A stretch of DNA of 38,020 bases from Chitinophagales bacterium (GCA_040877935.1 JBBDNB010000009.1:1-38020), one strand, 5' to 3'. Numbered from the stretch's first letter, positions 9,445 through 18,870 are shown. Notes: a model not told the origin generated them from the sequence alone. Program-made: numbers and translations.

Positions 9445-9563
9445 GGATTTGTGATGCTGGTTTTTTTATGATTTTTTATCCCATCTCCATTTAGTGTAAA
9501 AGCATTAGGAATGTAAATTCCACCTTCTTCTATTTTTATTAAAGCCGGCAATGCTATTGGCAT
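9441..9563 (-). pseudogene. Remnant of a T9SS type B (CHU_C) sorting domain
   Basis: The minus strand encodes about 40 codons containing GGIYIPNAFTLNGDGIKN. This closely resembles the YIPNAFTPNGDGINDxF signature of gliding-motility-type C-terminal domains (TIGR04131). The rest of the roughly 80-residue domain is missing, the frame stops soon after the motif, and an in-frame stop lies just upstream (about 9576-9578). It overlaps the last bases of the M1 gene. It looks like the decayed end of an older exported protein gene rather than a working gene. Confidence 0.6.
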
Positions 9564-9602
9564 GCTTCTTCTATTCTATTTGTTCTGGTTAATGAATTAA
9601 TA

Positions 9603-9989
9603 TCATGGACTTTCCTTATGACGACAAGGAGCATTTTCATAAACACGCACCTTACTTGATTTAGCTAATAAATCTTTTGATTCTTGTATAAAATCTACTT
9701 TTTCCTGTTTTGTTAAATCAGTAAGCAGTATGCAAAAATCTATTTCACCTTCCTTACCCCAAGATGCTTTTTCATAGTCTATCTTCACCTTATAATTGCT
9801 GATAAACTCAACAAACTTGTTTTTCGTTTTATGATCTATACCGTTGCCCGGGCTGTAAAACGAAACCACTAAACCATAATTAATATCTGTACCATCGTTT
9901 TTTGTACTTGAGGTGATATTAATGTTCTTACTGTTGTTGCAAGCATTTACAAGTAAACTAACTAGGATTACATAAGCTATTTTAATCAT
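9603..9989 (-). CDS. Small lipoprotein, function unknown
   Basis: The 128-residue protein starts with a lipoprotein signal (MIKIAYVILVSLLVNAC, lipid-attachment Cys17), so it is predicted to be anchored in an outer or inner membrane. The mature part has no motif I recognise. It has two Cys residues besides the lipid one and is rich in charged residues. It follows the M43 protease gene by 4 bp and is the last gene of the eleven-gene run, so it is probably co-transcribed. No terminator is visible after it. Confidence 0.8.
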   Translation of the reverse strand: MIKIAYVILVSLLVNACNNSKNINITSSTKNDGTDINYGLVVSFYSPGNGIDHKTKNKFVEFISNYKVKIDYEKASWGKEGEIDFCILLTDLTKQEKVDFIQESKDLLAKSSKVRVYENAPCRHKESP

Positions 9990-9993
9990 TTGA

Positions 9994-11268
9994 TTAGTTT
10001 TTTATTATACCTTTTTTATTGACTGTATTATTTCCAATTTTAATAGAGACCAAATATACTCCTTGTAACTTATTGCTCAGATCAATCCTTAAATTTTCAA
10101 TAGCAGATAACTCCGGTTTATAGAACTCATGTACCAGCGCTCCATGAATATTAAAAACTACAATATGGACGTCTGTTGCCATTTTATTCAACACATTGAG
10201 ATAAAAGATTCCGTTAGAAGGATTAGGAAACAACTCAATCTCAAATTCATCTTTGTTATTTGTTGCAATACCAACAGGAGTAGAACATCCCTGAGAACTC
10301 AAAATTGCCGATCTTGCATTAAGCAATGCAGCATCCATCCTATCGGCTTGACCAAATGTGAACATAACCATACAAGTATCATCTACATAATCCATATAGT
10401 TCATATACATTTCTCCATTAGCATCGCTTCCACAGCCATTAAATGGAAAAGCCGGGAATGTTGGGCAGCCTGAATTGTCCTCTTCCTGAGGGGGAGTGTC
10501 GGCAACCAAATCGTCACCACAAACATCATCACCCCATATATGAAACAGGTTTAACCAATGTCCAACTTCATGGACCGCAGTTCTACCATAATCATTTGCT
10601 TCAAATCCATCGGTTCCTGCAGTACCAGTATAACCAAATGCCCTAAAATCAATGACAATGCCATCTAATTCAGGATCGGTGGATAACTCTGAAGGAAATG
10701 AAGCATATCCTAAAGTGCCATCTGAGCCATCTAAATTGCAAACCCAGAAATTCAGATATTTAGTAGGGTCCCAATTATCCTTACCACCAGTTGCATCAAA
10801 TTTTTCATAGTCATAACCCGAAAAGTAACTCGAATCTGTATAGGTGCGGGTAATGCCAGTTGTAGGATTTCCTTCTGGATCTTGTTGTGCTAAACAAAAC
10901 TCAATTCCGCAATCAGCAGAGTAAATCCAAAAAGGATGTGTCGGCATAAGTGAGTCTTCATTTTGTAATCTAAAATCCCAGTTAAGTGCTTCTATTTGAG
11001 AAAAAATTTGTGCATCAGTAATGTTTTCCGTGCTTGTATGATATAATACGTGTACAACTACCGGAATAGTAATAATTGACGAGCGCTTCTTTTTCCCTTT
11101 GTATTTCTCAATCCATTTTTGTGTTTTTAATTCAAGCTGTTGCATTCGATGTTCAGCATTCGGATGCTTAGTTTTAATGCATTCCCAACGCTCCATTGTT
11201 GTACATTTTTGTGCGTTTATACTCATTACTGTAATGAGCAGTAGTGTCAATAAAACTCCCTGTTTCAT
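9994..11268 (-). CDS. M43 (pappalysin-like) metalloprotease with T9SS sorting domain
   Basis: A predicted secreted zinc endopeptidase of family M43 (cytophagalysin/pappalysin group). After a signal peptide (MKQGVLLTLLLITVMSINAQ) comes the propeptide and catalytic domain with the extended zinc motif HEVGHWLNLFH (His233, Glu234, His237, His243) followed by GD, and a Met-turn region MYMNYMDY (287-294). Cys residues near the active site are as expected for the family. Residues about 345-424 form a type A T9SS sorting domain (ELFPNPSNGIFYLNV, ending VNKKGIIKN), so export across the outer membrane and surface attachment or release is expected. It sits 17 bp after the SBBP gene in the operon and may process its surface partners; that last point is inference. 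Confidence 0.93.
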   Translation of the reverse strand: MKQGVLLTLLLITVMSINAQKCTTMERWECIKTKHPNAEHRMQQLELKTQKWIEKYKGKKKRSSIITIPVVVHVLYHTSTENITDAQIFSQIEALNWDFRLQNEDSLMPTHPFWIYSADCGIEFCLAQQDPEGNPTTGITRTYTDSSYFSGYDYEKFDATGGKDNWDPTKYLNFWVCNLDGSDGTLGYASFPSELSTDPELDGIVIDFRAFGYTGTAGTDGFEANDYGRTAVHEVGHWLNLFHIWGDDVCGDDLVADTPPQEEDNSGCPTFPAFPFNGCGSDANGEMYMNYMDYVDDTCMVMFTFGQADRMDAALLNARSAILSSQGCSTPVGIATNNKDEFEIELFPNPSNGIFYLNVLNKMATDVHIVVFNIHGALVHEFYKPELSAIENLRIDLSNKLQGVYLVSIKIGNNTVNKKGIIKN

Positions 11269-11285
11269 GATATCTGTTTTAATTA

Positions 11286-13241
11286 TTAATGCTTCACTAC
11301 TTTCTCCCTATACGACTTACCGGCTGACAACAGCTCCACAAAATATATGCCCGGGGCATAAGTGCTGAGGTCAAGCGTAAAGTGGTTGCCACTTAGATTG
11401 TTTTTAATGGTTTGTCTGCGACCTTGTATATCTATCAGGCTGAGAGTGGCATTGTGCAGCACTGTTTCAGTGGATATGGTGAGGTTGCTTTGGGTGGGGT
11501 TGGGATAAAGTTCAATGTGGTTACTACTATACTTATCATTTGTATTATTGGTATTTAAGCTATTAATTTTAAAACACAAAGATGTATCTGTGCATATATT
11601 TCCGGTTATAATTACAGCATAGCTTCCGTTTATTGTTGCTGTAAAACTTTGATTGGTTTCCCCACTCAAAAGGCTATTGTTATTACAATCAATCCATTGA
11701 TAACTCACTCCTGTCGCATTAGCAATTAAAGTTGGTTCTTTGTTAGTTACTGATAGATCAACAAAACATTGAGTCATTTTATGTATATAGCTATCATCGT
11801 AACTAGGAAGAGTAGAAAGCAATTCGTATTTGCCAGTTCCAGGGTCAAAATCAACAGGATTGTTTCTTGAAGTAGAAAAAATACCTGATGAAAATATTTC
11901 TCCAAGATACCCTATAGACAAGGAATTTGGTATTACTCCTCCGCCACTCCCGCTCGTTACTTTTAGTGGCAGTGACCAGAACAAGTTTCCTTCTGAATCA
12001 AGCTTTGATATATAAGTTGCGGCTGTTGAATCTGATATTAGCACATCATTTTGACTAGGGTTGGTGTTAAAATCCAACAAACCTTTAAATCGTCCAGTGA
12101 GATAAACATTATCATAACCATCCAAAGCAACAGATCTTGGTCTATTAAGATCACTTCCATAAAAGCTTTTTGCCCAGATAAAATTTCCATTTGAGTCACA
12201 TTTAAGCACATAGGTATTAAAAATATTATTTGGCGTTGATAAATTAAAAACTCCAGCCCCTGGATCAAAGTCAACTACATCCTCAAAACCTCCAACTGTA
12301 TAGATATTGGAAGCCTGATCTACTGCAATGTGTTGCACATATATATCATACCTGCCTTTTAGATTTTTTGCCCAAACCAAATTTCCGGCAGAATCTAATT
12401 TTATTATGAATTTATCAGTCGATCCCCATGAGCCGCCTGAACTTGTTCCATAATCTGATTCTAAAATATACTGTTGGAACCAATCTGGATTAAAATCAGC
12501 AGTACCCAGGAATTGTCCTGTAGCATATACGTTTGAGTGAATATCTAACGCAATTGAATAGCATCTAAGAAAACTTATGGTGGAACCACCAGAAATAAAT
12601 TTAGCATCCCATAGTAAATCACCATTCGAATTAAACTTAGTGATAAAACCACCTTCTTTACCACTATATGATTCCTGAACACCAGTCGCAAAGATATTGC
12701 CATAATTATCCATTACAACTGATTTATTACTATTGTATTCGGGTGAATTCAATGAACCAAAGTTTGTACTCCATAAATAGTTGCCGTTATCATCTAACTT
12801 CAAAATAAAACCATCGAAATCGCCAGATGTTGTTAATGAAGCAATTTGAAAAAACTCAATTTTTGCGTTAAAGTCTCCTCCAACTATGATATTACCTTGA
12901 TTATCAGTGCCAACAGAATTAATATATACACTTGGTGTCGCATTAATATAATAAACCGGGCTACCTACTATGTGTCGGACCCAAATTATATTGCTATTTG
13001 AATCCATTTTTAGGACATAAGCGTCAGGTGAACCACTTGCGGTAATTGTGCTCGGGCCAAACTGGACTGTACCGTGAAATGAACCAGCAACATATAAATT
13101 TCCTGCCTCATCAGTAGTGATAGAAGGGGGGTGATGACTTTGATTATCTAATTGGTATACCCACTCAAAATCAGGTGTTTTTGCATGCAAAAAAACTCCA
13201 AAAAATATTAAAATCCAGATAAAACCTATTGCTTTTTTCAT
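11286..13241 (-). CDS. SBBP-type beta-propeller surface protein with T9SS sorting domain
   Basis: The 651-residue exported protein has a signal peptide (MKKAIGFIWILIFFGVFLHA). At least eight repeats of about 50-60 residues follow, each with patterns such as DEAGNLYVAGSFHGTVQFG followed by D(A/G)(Y/F)(V/I)LK(M/L)D and GNxxW, which is the SBBP/bacterial propeller signature. A short Ig-like region (about 495-550, SYQWIDCNNNSLLSGETN) follows. A T9SS type A domain ends the protein (about 575-651: IELYPNPTQSNLTIS, then PGIYFVELL). It is expected on the cell surface as an interaction scaffold. It lies between the FISUMP lipoprotein and the M43 protease in the same run. The ligand is unknown. Confidence 0.9.
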   Translation of the reverse strand: MKKAIGFIWILIFFGVFLHAKTPDFEWVYQLDNQSHHPPSITTDEAGNLYVAGSFHGTVQFGPSTITASGSPDAYVLKMDSNSNIIWVRHIVGSPVYYINATPSVYINSVGTDNQGNIIVGGDFNAKIEFFQIASLTTSGDFDGFILKLDDNGNYLWSTNFGSLNSPEYNSNKSVVMDNYGNIFATGVQESYSGKEGGFITKFNSNGDLLWDAKFISGGSTISFLRCYSIALDIHSNVYATGQFLGTADFNPDWFQQYILESDYGTSSGGSWGSTDKFIIKLDSAGNLVWAKNLKGRYDIYVQHIAVDQASNIYTVGGFEDVVDFDPGAGVFNLSTPNNIFNTYVLKCDSNGNFIWAKSFYGSDLNRPRSVALDGYDNVYLTGRFKGLLDFNTNPSQNDVLISDSTAATYISKLDSEGNLFWSLPLKVTSGSGGGVIPNSLSIGYLGEIFSSGIFSTSRNNPVDFDPGTGKYELLSTLPSYDDSYIHKMTQCFVDLSVTNKEPTLIANATGVSYQWIDCNNNSLLSGETNQSFTATINGSYAVIITGNICTDTSLCFKINSLNTNNTNDKYSSNHIELYPNPTQSNLTISTETVLHNATLSLIDIQGRRQTIKNNLSGNHFTLDLSTYAPGIYFVELLSAGKSYREKVVKH

Positions 13242-13259
13242 AACATTTTAATTTTTAAA

Positions 13260-14399
13260 TTAATCCATCACGCACCTACACGAGAGGCCGTTCCAATGGT
13301 TTTCAAAATCCCTAAAAACGTAGCTACTACTATAGTCTATCATTCGGGTTCGGGCATTAAAGCCATCATAATCCGTAGCAGTCCACCATAATGCCAGCTC
13401 GCCTTTGTCTTCGAATAGTGAAGCAAATCGGTTGCCGGCAGGGTAGGCTGAAAAGTCATATTGATCGTTGCCGTTTCCACTGTTTTGCCATCCGGTAGTG
13501 GTTTTCAGGTAATTGCCCGGTTCATTGCCGGTTACGGAGGAAATAAACGAGGTCATTTCGCTCCATTCCGCATCAGTGGGTACATGCCATCCGGTGGGGC
13601 ATATTCCCCGACTGTCGTTAATGGCATCCCAGTTGTACAATTTACCATAAGGTGTATTGTTGCTGCTATTGTTATCGTAATAGCACCAGGCTCCCGAACT
13701 CGTTGCTATCCATTGGTTATCGTCCGGAATATTGGGAATGTCGGTTCCGTCCCGGTATTTTAAAGTTTTCAGGTTGGAAGCGGTCCAGCATTGGTTGCCT
13801 ATTCTCACTACCAGGTAGGTATTGCCGTCAATATCAGAAACGGAGGACGGACATGTAACGGTGCTGCATTCGTTTTGGCAATCTGAAAGCGTGGCATAAG
13901 TACCGGAAGGATCGGAGCTGCAGTTTCCATTGATACAGGCATAAGGGCCGCCCACTGTTTCAGAAATTTCAAACCTGGTGCAACTGCCTTCATTTATAGT
14001 TACATTGAAAGGCCCCCAGGTAGTATTCTCATCATAAGAGCACTTTGCCGTAAGATTGTAGGTGCCAACCGGGTATTCTTTAGTTAAAGTTCCACTTGAT
14101 CCGCATAGTGGAGCTGACTGATAATTCTCCGTAATTGTACCAATAGAACTACCATCAAGAAAAACTTCAATTTGCTTATCAAATAAAATAGCTCCGGGAC
14201 AAGGATTGTCTATCGAAGTCCACACCAAAATATCTCCCCATGCCCTACAAAAGCTTTGACAATCTTCCTTGGAGGCATAATCACCATTATCGGTTTCTAC
14301 ACAATTGCCGCTGATACATGTGTAGAGGGCTTCTTCTTTTTTGCATCCGTATGCAAAAAGTAAAGCACAGGTTAAAAAAATCAAGATTAGTATTCTCAT
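13260..14399 (-). CDS. FISUMP-domain lipoprotein with Cys-rich modules
   Basis: The 379-residue lipoprotein has signal MRILILIFLTCALLFAYGC and lipid Cys19 followed by KKEE, an acidic tail typical of surface-exported Bacteroidota lipoproteins. A small Cys module YTCISGNCVETDNGDYAS (26-43, through Cys51) is followed by a roughly 90-residue beta-rich module (54-144, WGDILVWTSIDNPC). A second Cys module (153-178, YACINGNCSSDPSGTYAT) and a Fib_succ_major (FISUMP) domain (183-379: DIDGNTYLVVRIGNQCW, GKLYNWDAIND, CPTGWHVPTDAEW, ending SCRCVMD) complete it. FISUMP domains are C-type-lectin-like in appearance, but their binding role is not established. The Cys module and 90-residue module recur in the first gene of this operon. 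Confidence 0.9.
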   Translation of the reverse strand: MRILILIFLTCALLFAYGCKKEEALYTCISGNCVETDNGDYASKEDCQSFCRAWGDILVWTSIDNPCPGAILFDKQIEVFLDGSSIGTITENYQSAPLCGSSGTLTKEYPVGTYNLTAKCSYDENTTWGPFNVTINEGSCTRFEISETVGGPYACINGNCSSDPSGTYATLSDCQNECSTVTCPSSVSDIDGNTYLVVRIGNQCWTASNLKTLKYRDGTDIPNIPDDNQWIATSSGAWCYYDNNSSNNTPYGKLYNWDAINDSRGICPTGWHVPTDAEWSEMTSFISSVTGNEPGNYLKTTTGWQNSGNGNDQYDFSAYPAGNRFASLFEDKGELALWWTATDYDGFNARTRMIDYSSSYVFRDFENHWNGLSCRCVMD

Positions 14400-14432
14400 A
14401 AGCTATAAGCTTTTCTCAAGCCAGAAAATTGA

Positions 14433-15989
14433 TCATTGATAAGGTTCCAATTCAAAGGTTCCGTTAAGCTGAATAGTCGAAACACCACATGAAGGACAAC
14501 AGCTTGATGTTGGCACATTAAGGTTATAATTCCCGGATACGATATTGTTGGAATACCCCGTGATATTCACCGTTCCAGTGCCTTCACAATCGCTGTCTGG
14601 TGCATGATAAGGGGATACTATCTGTTCAAAGTCAACAAAGCCAACGGAAGTAAGGCTATTGGGCGTAACTTGATAACTCCCTGTTATAGTTGGATTGTTG
14701 CCGAGGTAAAGGTCGAAGCCCCAGTAGTATGAAAAGTCGCCAACCGTAACTCCACTATCAGAAGAAAGTTCCAAATAGAGAAATACAGAATCAGGAGGAC
14801 CAGATAATGTATCTAATTCCCATCCAGCAGGATTATTTATTTGTACTGTTGTACCGTTAATGGTGACTTGGTTACCGTTAGCGCTACCACCACTGCAATC
14901 ATCACATGCATCCACCTCTCCAAGATCAGTGGTTTGGTCGGCTGAGAAAGTTACAGGCATAGTGCAACCTTCAACAGTCATTTGATAAGTGCCTCCCGAA
15001 GCAGGAATACCCACCTGAACCAATACTTCACCATTGTCATTTGTTTCTGTAGTGTATATCATGGCATATCCCAAATCTCCCCGCAACTGTACGGTTTTTC
15101 CTTTGAGCGGATTATCGGTGGTATTACAATAAAAACGGGCTTCTAATGTTGCGCTACTGGTCATCTTGTCGCAGTTTCCAAATACAGACGCGGTTACGGG
15201 CATCGTCACTTCATTACCATTTAGGGAAACACCACCTCCAAAACCCCATTCAAGACTTTCATCGTTAAAAGCCCAGAAATCTGCACCATTGGTATTAATA
15301 CGGTCCATTGCTTCCTGAGGGACATCAATAACAACCTCTGCGCTTGATGTATTTGGCACTACACGATTGCCAGACTCATCCCTAAACTCTATGGCAGTGA
15401 ACCCATAGGATTCTAAAATACCTTCGCCACCATTCTGATCAATAGCGGAAAAATCCCCACCGGGCATTAATTCCGCCAGCAATTCCAAATTATCAGCCCT
15501 TACATAGCGTGCATGAACGGTAATAGTGCCACTAACGGATTCACCATTTAGACCGGAAAAGCCCTGCCCATTTAGCTCAACTTTAAATTTATCACCTGGT
15601 AGCGTAGCTGCGGTATTGGCATCCACGCTGCCCAATACCTGTTGTTCAATTAATTTCACTTTAGCATACAATGCTCCATCGCCATCAATTTTCATCACAT
15701 TCCTGTACCCAGGAAAATATCCGTCTTTCTCTACTTTGATCTTATATTTTTCACCATCGAGAGAAGCATTATTAATAGTGGCCTTACCATCTCCCCCCGT
15801 TACAGCATTCGAACTACCGGATGAAACGGTAGCCCCGTTCACCGGCATACCGGTTTCATTCAACACCGTTACATGAATGGTTTCCCCTCCTGTTGATATG
15901 TCATTGGAATTGTCATCTTTTTTACATCCTGCCATCATATAGATAACAAGCGCTAAAAAAGCTACGAATAGGATTGGTTTGTTTTTCAT
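14433..15989 (-). CDS. Surface lipoprotein with carboxypeptidase-regulatory-like domain
   Basis: The 518-residue lipoprotein has signal MKNKPILFVAFLALVIYMM, then AGC (lipid Cys22) followed by KKDDNSND, which fits a surface-export signal. Residues about 35-110 look like a CarboxypepD_reg/Ig-like domain (HVTVLNETGMPVNGATVSSG, DGKATI, then YKIKVEKDGYFPGY). The middle (about 115-345) has repeated beta-sandwich patterns, including another such stretch around 285-345 (KGKTVQLRGDLGYAMIYTTE). The C-terminal region (about 370-518) is Gly/Asn/Ser-rich and contains a CC pair (TSSCCPSCG). No enzyme motif is visible. A structural or binding role at the surface is inferred from architecture and operon position. 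Confidence 0.85.
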   Translation of the reverse strand: MKNKPILFVAFLALVIYMMAGCKKDDNSNDISTGGETIHVTVLNETGMPVNGATVSSGSSNAVTGGDGKATINNASLDGEKYKIKVEKDGYFPGYRNVMKIDGDGALYAKVKLIEQQVLGSVDANTAATLPGDKFKVELNGQGFSGLNGESVSGTITVHARYVRADNLELLAELMPGGDFSAIDQNGGEGILESYGFTAIEFRDESGNRVVPNTSSAEVVIDVPQEAMDRINTNGADFWAFNDESLEWGFGGGVSLNGNEVTMPVTASVFGNCDKMTSSATLEARFYCNTTDNPLKGKTVQLRGDLGYAMIYTTETNDNGEVLVQVGIPASGGTYQMTVEGCTMPVTFSADQTTDLGEVDACDDCSGGSANGNQVTINGTTVQINNPAGWELDTLSGPPDSVFLYLELSSDSGVTVGDFSYYWGFDLYLGNNPTITGSYQVTPNSLTSVGFVDFEQIVSPYHAPDSDCEGTGTVNITGYSNNIVSGNYNLNVPTSSCCPSCGVSTIQLNGTFELEPYQ

Positions 15990-16020
15990 GATAATTGAGT
16001 TTTTCTCTTAAGAATTTCTA

Positions 16021-17103
16021 TTACTTACCGATTAAATGAACAGACATGTGGGTTGAGCCTCCCATCAAAGTAGAATTAGCTCCAGTAGTCTGAAAAACAT
16101 GTATGCTCAACTGATCGCCCTGGTTTAAATAGACAATGTCACTTCCGCTTAAGAAAACTCGAGCGGTTTGCCCAGCATCCCTACTGTCATTATCAAGCTG
16201 TGCCACAGTAGTTCCATTTACACGGTATTGAACATGAGGCTGTGCACCAATACTCCAGGTCTGGGTATCAAAAACTACCCTTGATTTTACTTCATAATAG
16301 CCTGCCACCGGGCAAATAAAAACTCCCGCAGTTGGATTATAGGCATTGTGTGTATCAAAGTTTTCATTGGGAAAAGTTGCCAGCGTTACCTGGTTATGTG
16401 GTATAGTCGTATTTTGATTATTTATCCCTTCAGCCCTTGCCACCACAAAATTTTCAAGCGCATCCAAGCGTGCATCGTTCTCGTCAATCGCATCTTGCAC
16501 GTTGCCTGGATTGTTTGGGATATTTGAACTGGTGTTGTTATAGGGTGTATTGGCTGCCGAGGTGTTGCCAGTAGGACCTTGAGGTCCTGTCAAATCACCA
16601 GAAGTAAAAGAAGTATTATCAGAATAATTGATGGTAAATGTACCGTCACCATTGTCAATAGTACTAACTACACCAACACCATCAACACCTGCCGGGCCGG
16701 GTGTGCCGGAAGCTTCGGCATAAAGGGCATAGGGTACACTTAACAATTGGCTCGTACCGCTGATGGAATAATTTGTTCCACCATTGGGATCCGTTTCCGT
16801 TTTGATGAAATATGGACCGTTTGCCCAGTCAATTGTTGAGAAATCACCGCTTTGCACATTACCCCCGCCAATTTCCAGTGTTACTAATCCATTATCGTTG
16901 GAAGAAGAGGTTTGTGTTTCTACATAAACGGCCGTTCCGGTGGCAGAACCTTGCAGAATACTGATCCGCATTCCGATCGTTGCATTAGCAGCCAGGCTAT
17001 TGTCCGCCTTTCTGACTACTGCCTGGTAGCTCATTTTTTGAGGCTGGGCGGATAAAGTTGAGCACAATATAAGGGCGGTTATAATAATGATTATCCTTTT
17101 CAT
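16021..17103 (-). CDS. Collagen-like/C1q-like fibre protein
   Basis: The 360-residue exported protein has a signal peptide (MKRIIIIITALILCSTLSAQ). The N-terminal domain (about 22-130: MSYQAVVRKADNSLAANATI, LLSVPYALYAEA) is the conserved head often found in Bacteroidota fibre proteins. Short collagen-like Gly-X-Y stretches (GTPGPAGVDGVG and LTGPQGPTGN) follow, then an 'AIDENDARLDALE' coiled-coil segment. The C-terminal globular domain (about 245-360: GVFICPVAGYYEVKSRVVF, VYLNQGDQLSIHVF) has the look of a C1q/TNF-like trimer domain. It probably forms trimeric surface fibres. It has no T9SS domain of its own and starts 2 bp after the T9SS-sorted gene upstream, which suggests tight co-expression. 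Confidence 0.85.
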   Translation of the reverse strand: MKRIIIIITALILCSTLSAQPQKMSYQAVVRKADNSLAANATIGMRISILQGSATGTAVYVETQTSSSNDNGLVTLEIGGGNVQSGDFSTIDWANGPYFIKTETDPNGGTNYSISGTSQLLSVPYALYAEASGTPGPAGVDGVGVVSTIDNGDGTFTINYSDNTSFTSGDLTGPQGPTGNTSAANTPYNNTSSNIPNNPGNVQDAIDENDARLDALENFVVARAEGINNQNTTIPHNQVTLATFPNENFDTHNAYNPTAGVFICPVAGYYEVKSRVVFDTQTWSIGAQPHVQYRVNGTTVAQLDNDSRDAGQTARVFLSGSDIVYLNQGDQLSIHVFQTTGANSTLMGGSTHMSVHLIGK

Positions 17104-17105
17104 GA

Positions 17106-17588
17106 TTATTGGTTTTTGATGATTTTAAATGATTGAATGTTTTTCCTGTCCTTTACTACCCGAAGTATGTAGCTTGCAAGGGGTAGTTCAGTAATGTCAA
17201 TTTGCGTTTGCCTATCATTGATCTCATTACTTATCAATAATTTTCCCTGAAGGTCAAATAATTGATAAGTCAGTTCACTTGCTGGAAAATCATCCATTTC
17301 AAGTATCAGGATATTTGAAACCGGGTTGGGAAATACGGAGATGGAACTACTTAATTTCATATCGTCAATTCCCGTTATTTCAAAGATTTCATAGGGTTGT
17401 TGTACGCCTCGGGCTACAGTGCCTTCAGGGGTAGTATTAGCAGTGTAAACTACCTGACCGACAGAATAGGCTACGGTACCTCCAGATCCTGAAGCATCTC
17501 CTCCTGAGGAAATGGATGATTGTTGGGCAAAGCTTGTCAGAGAGCATGTTAAAAGCCCCAATGCAAAGGATATTAGTTTAGTTTTCAT
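17106..17588 (-). CDS. Small T9SS-sorted protein
   Basis: The 160-residue exported protein has a signal peptide (MKTKLISFALGLLTCSLTSF) and a short N-terminal domain of about 60 residues (SGGDASGSGGTVAYSVGQVV, GTVARGVQQPYEI). It ends with a type A T9SS sorting domain (about 83-160: SISVFPNPVSNILILEMDDF, LASYILRVVKDRKNIQSFKI). I recall this short GxVAYSVGQVVYT module as frequent next to collagen-like fibre genes in Bacteroidota; here too the C1q-like fibre gene begins 2 bp downstream. A partner or surface anchor for that fibre is inference. Confidence 0.88.
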   Translation of the reverse strand: MKTKLISFALGLLTCSLTSFAQQSSISSGGDASGSGGTVAYSVGQVVYTANTTPEGTVARGVQQPYEIFEITGIDDMKLSSSISVFPNPVSNILILEMDDFPASELTYQLFDLQGKLLISNEINDRQTQIDITELPLASYILRVVKDRKNIQSFKIIKNQ

Positions 17589-17610
17589 TGTATTATATTT
17601 TTATTTATTG

Positions 17611-18870
17611 TTAATCTTTAACACATCGGCAGGAATTACCACCTTCGTTAAAAAAGTAATTTGAGAGTATGCTTTCGTGAGTATATTTTAATTGGAAAAA
17701 CCATCCTCTTGGATCTGTGTTTCCCTGAGCACTTGAACTCCACCAAGCTGTATTAATATTTATCGAATAAAATTCTCCATTATTATAAGAGGCTCCATCA
17801 CGATACCCCCCAGGTAATCCAGCGAATCCGCTTTCATTGCCGGCCCCTGTATTGGGTGATTCCCATAAAGATGAAGTTGATTTCATCTTTCCACCAGCTA
17901 CACCTGACCCGCCCAAATGGTCTATTAACTCATTCCATTCTAAATTAGTCGGAATGTGCCATCCGGAGGGGCAAAGCTTACCCGTATTAACGGCATGCCA
18001 GTTGTAAAGCTTCCCATAAGTATCCTCATAACTGTTATCATTGTCATAGTAGACCCATGCGCCAGACGTTTGATTTATCCAGTCATATCCATCGGTAACA
18101 TTTTGAATTGGGCTACCATCATTATACTTTGAAGTGTTCAGGTTTTCAGCCATCCAGCATTGACTTCCTATTTTTACAACTTCATAAACATTACCGTCAA
18201 TATCGCTAACCGTTGAACCGCAACTACCGCCTCCACCGGTATTGTTATCCTCCTTTTTCACTCGAATCACTATAGGCCGTTTAGCCGACCAGGAACCAAT
18301 ATTCATCAGGTGGCTCAAATCCGGCACATTGCCTTGTAAGGGAGGCTCATATATCTGTACAGTAGCGGGGGCAACCAATTCTTGGGGAACATAAGGAGTG
18401 GCTATAAAACCACCATTACATTGGCCGTCCGGAACACACATACAAATTGTTCTATCAGTTCTGGCATTAGCCGCTAAATTGCTATTTTTAAATACACTAT
18501 TACCGTTAGCATCAATGGTAATTTCAAAATGTTCATCCGCACCATCAATTTGCAGATAGATGATTTTAGCAACACCATCCGATTCAATGCTCAATTCCAT
18601 TTTATAATCATCCGGGCTTAAAACAATTTCAGGGGTAAGCACTTCCAGATTTTTGCCATAAGTACCGCCACCTGATGGTTCAGGGATGTCACCGCTTTTG
18701 CGTATGGCACCATCCAATGTGAGATTCGCGCTCAGGCTATTGGCGTCAGTAATTTCAACCTGAGGTAAGTTATGTTGATCGTCATTATCGTTGTCATCAT
18801 CCTTTTTACAACCCTGAATAATTATAGCCAGGAAGAAAAAAGTTAACAGGAAAAAATATCTCGTATTCAT
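17611..18870 (-). CDS. FISUMP-domain lipoprotein
   Basis: The 419-residue lipoprotein has signal MNTRYFFLLTFFFLAIIIQG and lipid Cys21 followed by KKDDDNDNDD, a strongly acidic tail of the surface-export type. Residues 35-205 form a domain I do not recognise, containing a short Cys cluster (TICMCVPDGQC, 141-151). After a poly-Gly linker (212-215) a Fib_succ_major (FISUMP) domain runs from 217 to 419 (DIDGNVYEVVKIGSQCWMAE, GKLYNWHAVN, CPSGWHIPTNLEW, ending SCRCVKD). The FISUMP domain is paralogous to that of the lipoprotein at 13260-14399, but the N-terminal halves differ. Spacing to the next gene is 22 bp. Confidence 0.9.
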   Translation of the reverse strand: MNTRYFFLLTFFFLAIIIQGCKKDDDNDNDDQHNLPQVEITDANSLSANLTLDGAIRKSGDIPEPSGGGTYGKNLEVLTPEIVLSPDDYKMELSIESDGVAKIIYLQIDGADEHFEITIDANGNSVFKNSNLAANARTDRTICMCVPDGQCNGGFIATPYVPQELVAPATVQIYEPPLQGNVPDLSHLMNIGSWSAKRPIVIRVKKEDNNTGGGGSCGSTVSDIDGNVYEVVKIGSQCWMAENLNTSKYNDGSPIQNVTDGYDWINQTSGAWVYYDNDNSYEDTYGKLYNWHAVNTGKLCPSGWHIPTNLEWNELIDHLGGSGVAGGKMKSTSSLWESPNTGAGNESGFAGLPGGYRDGASYNNGEFYSININTAWWSSSAQGNTDPRGWFFQLKYTHESILSNYFFNEGGNSCRCVKD

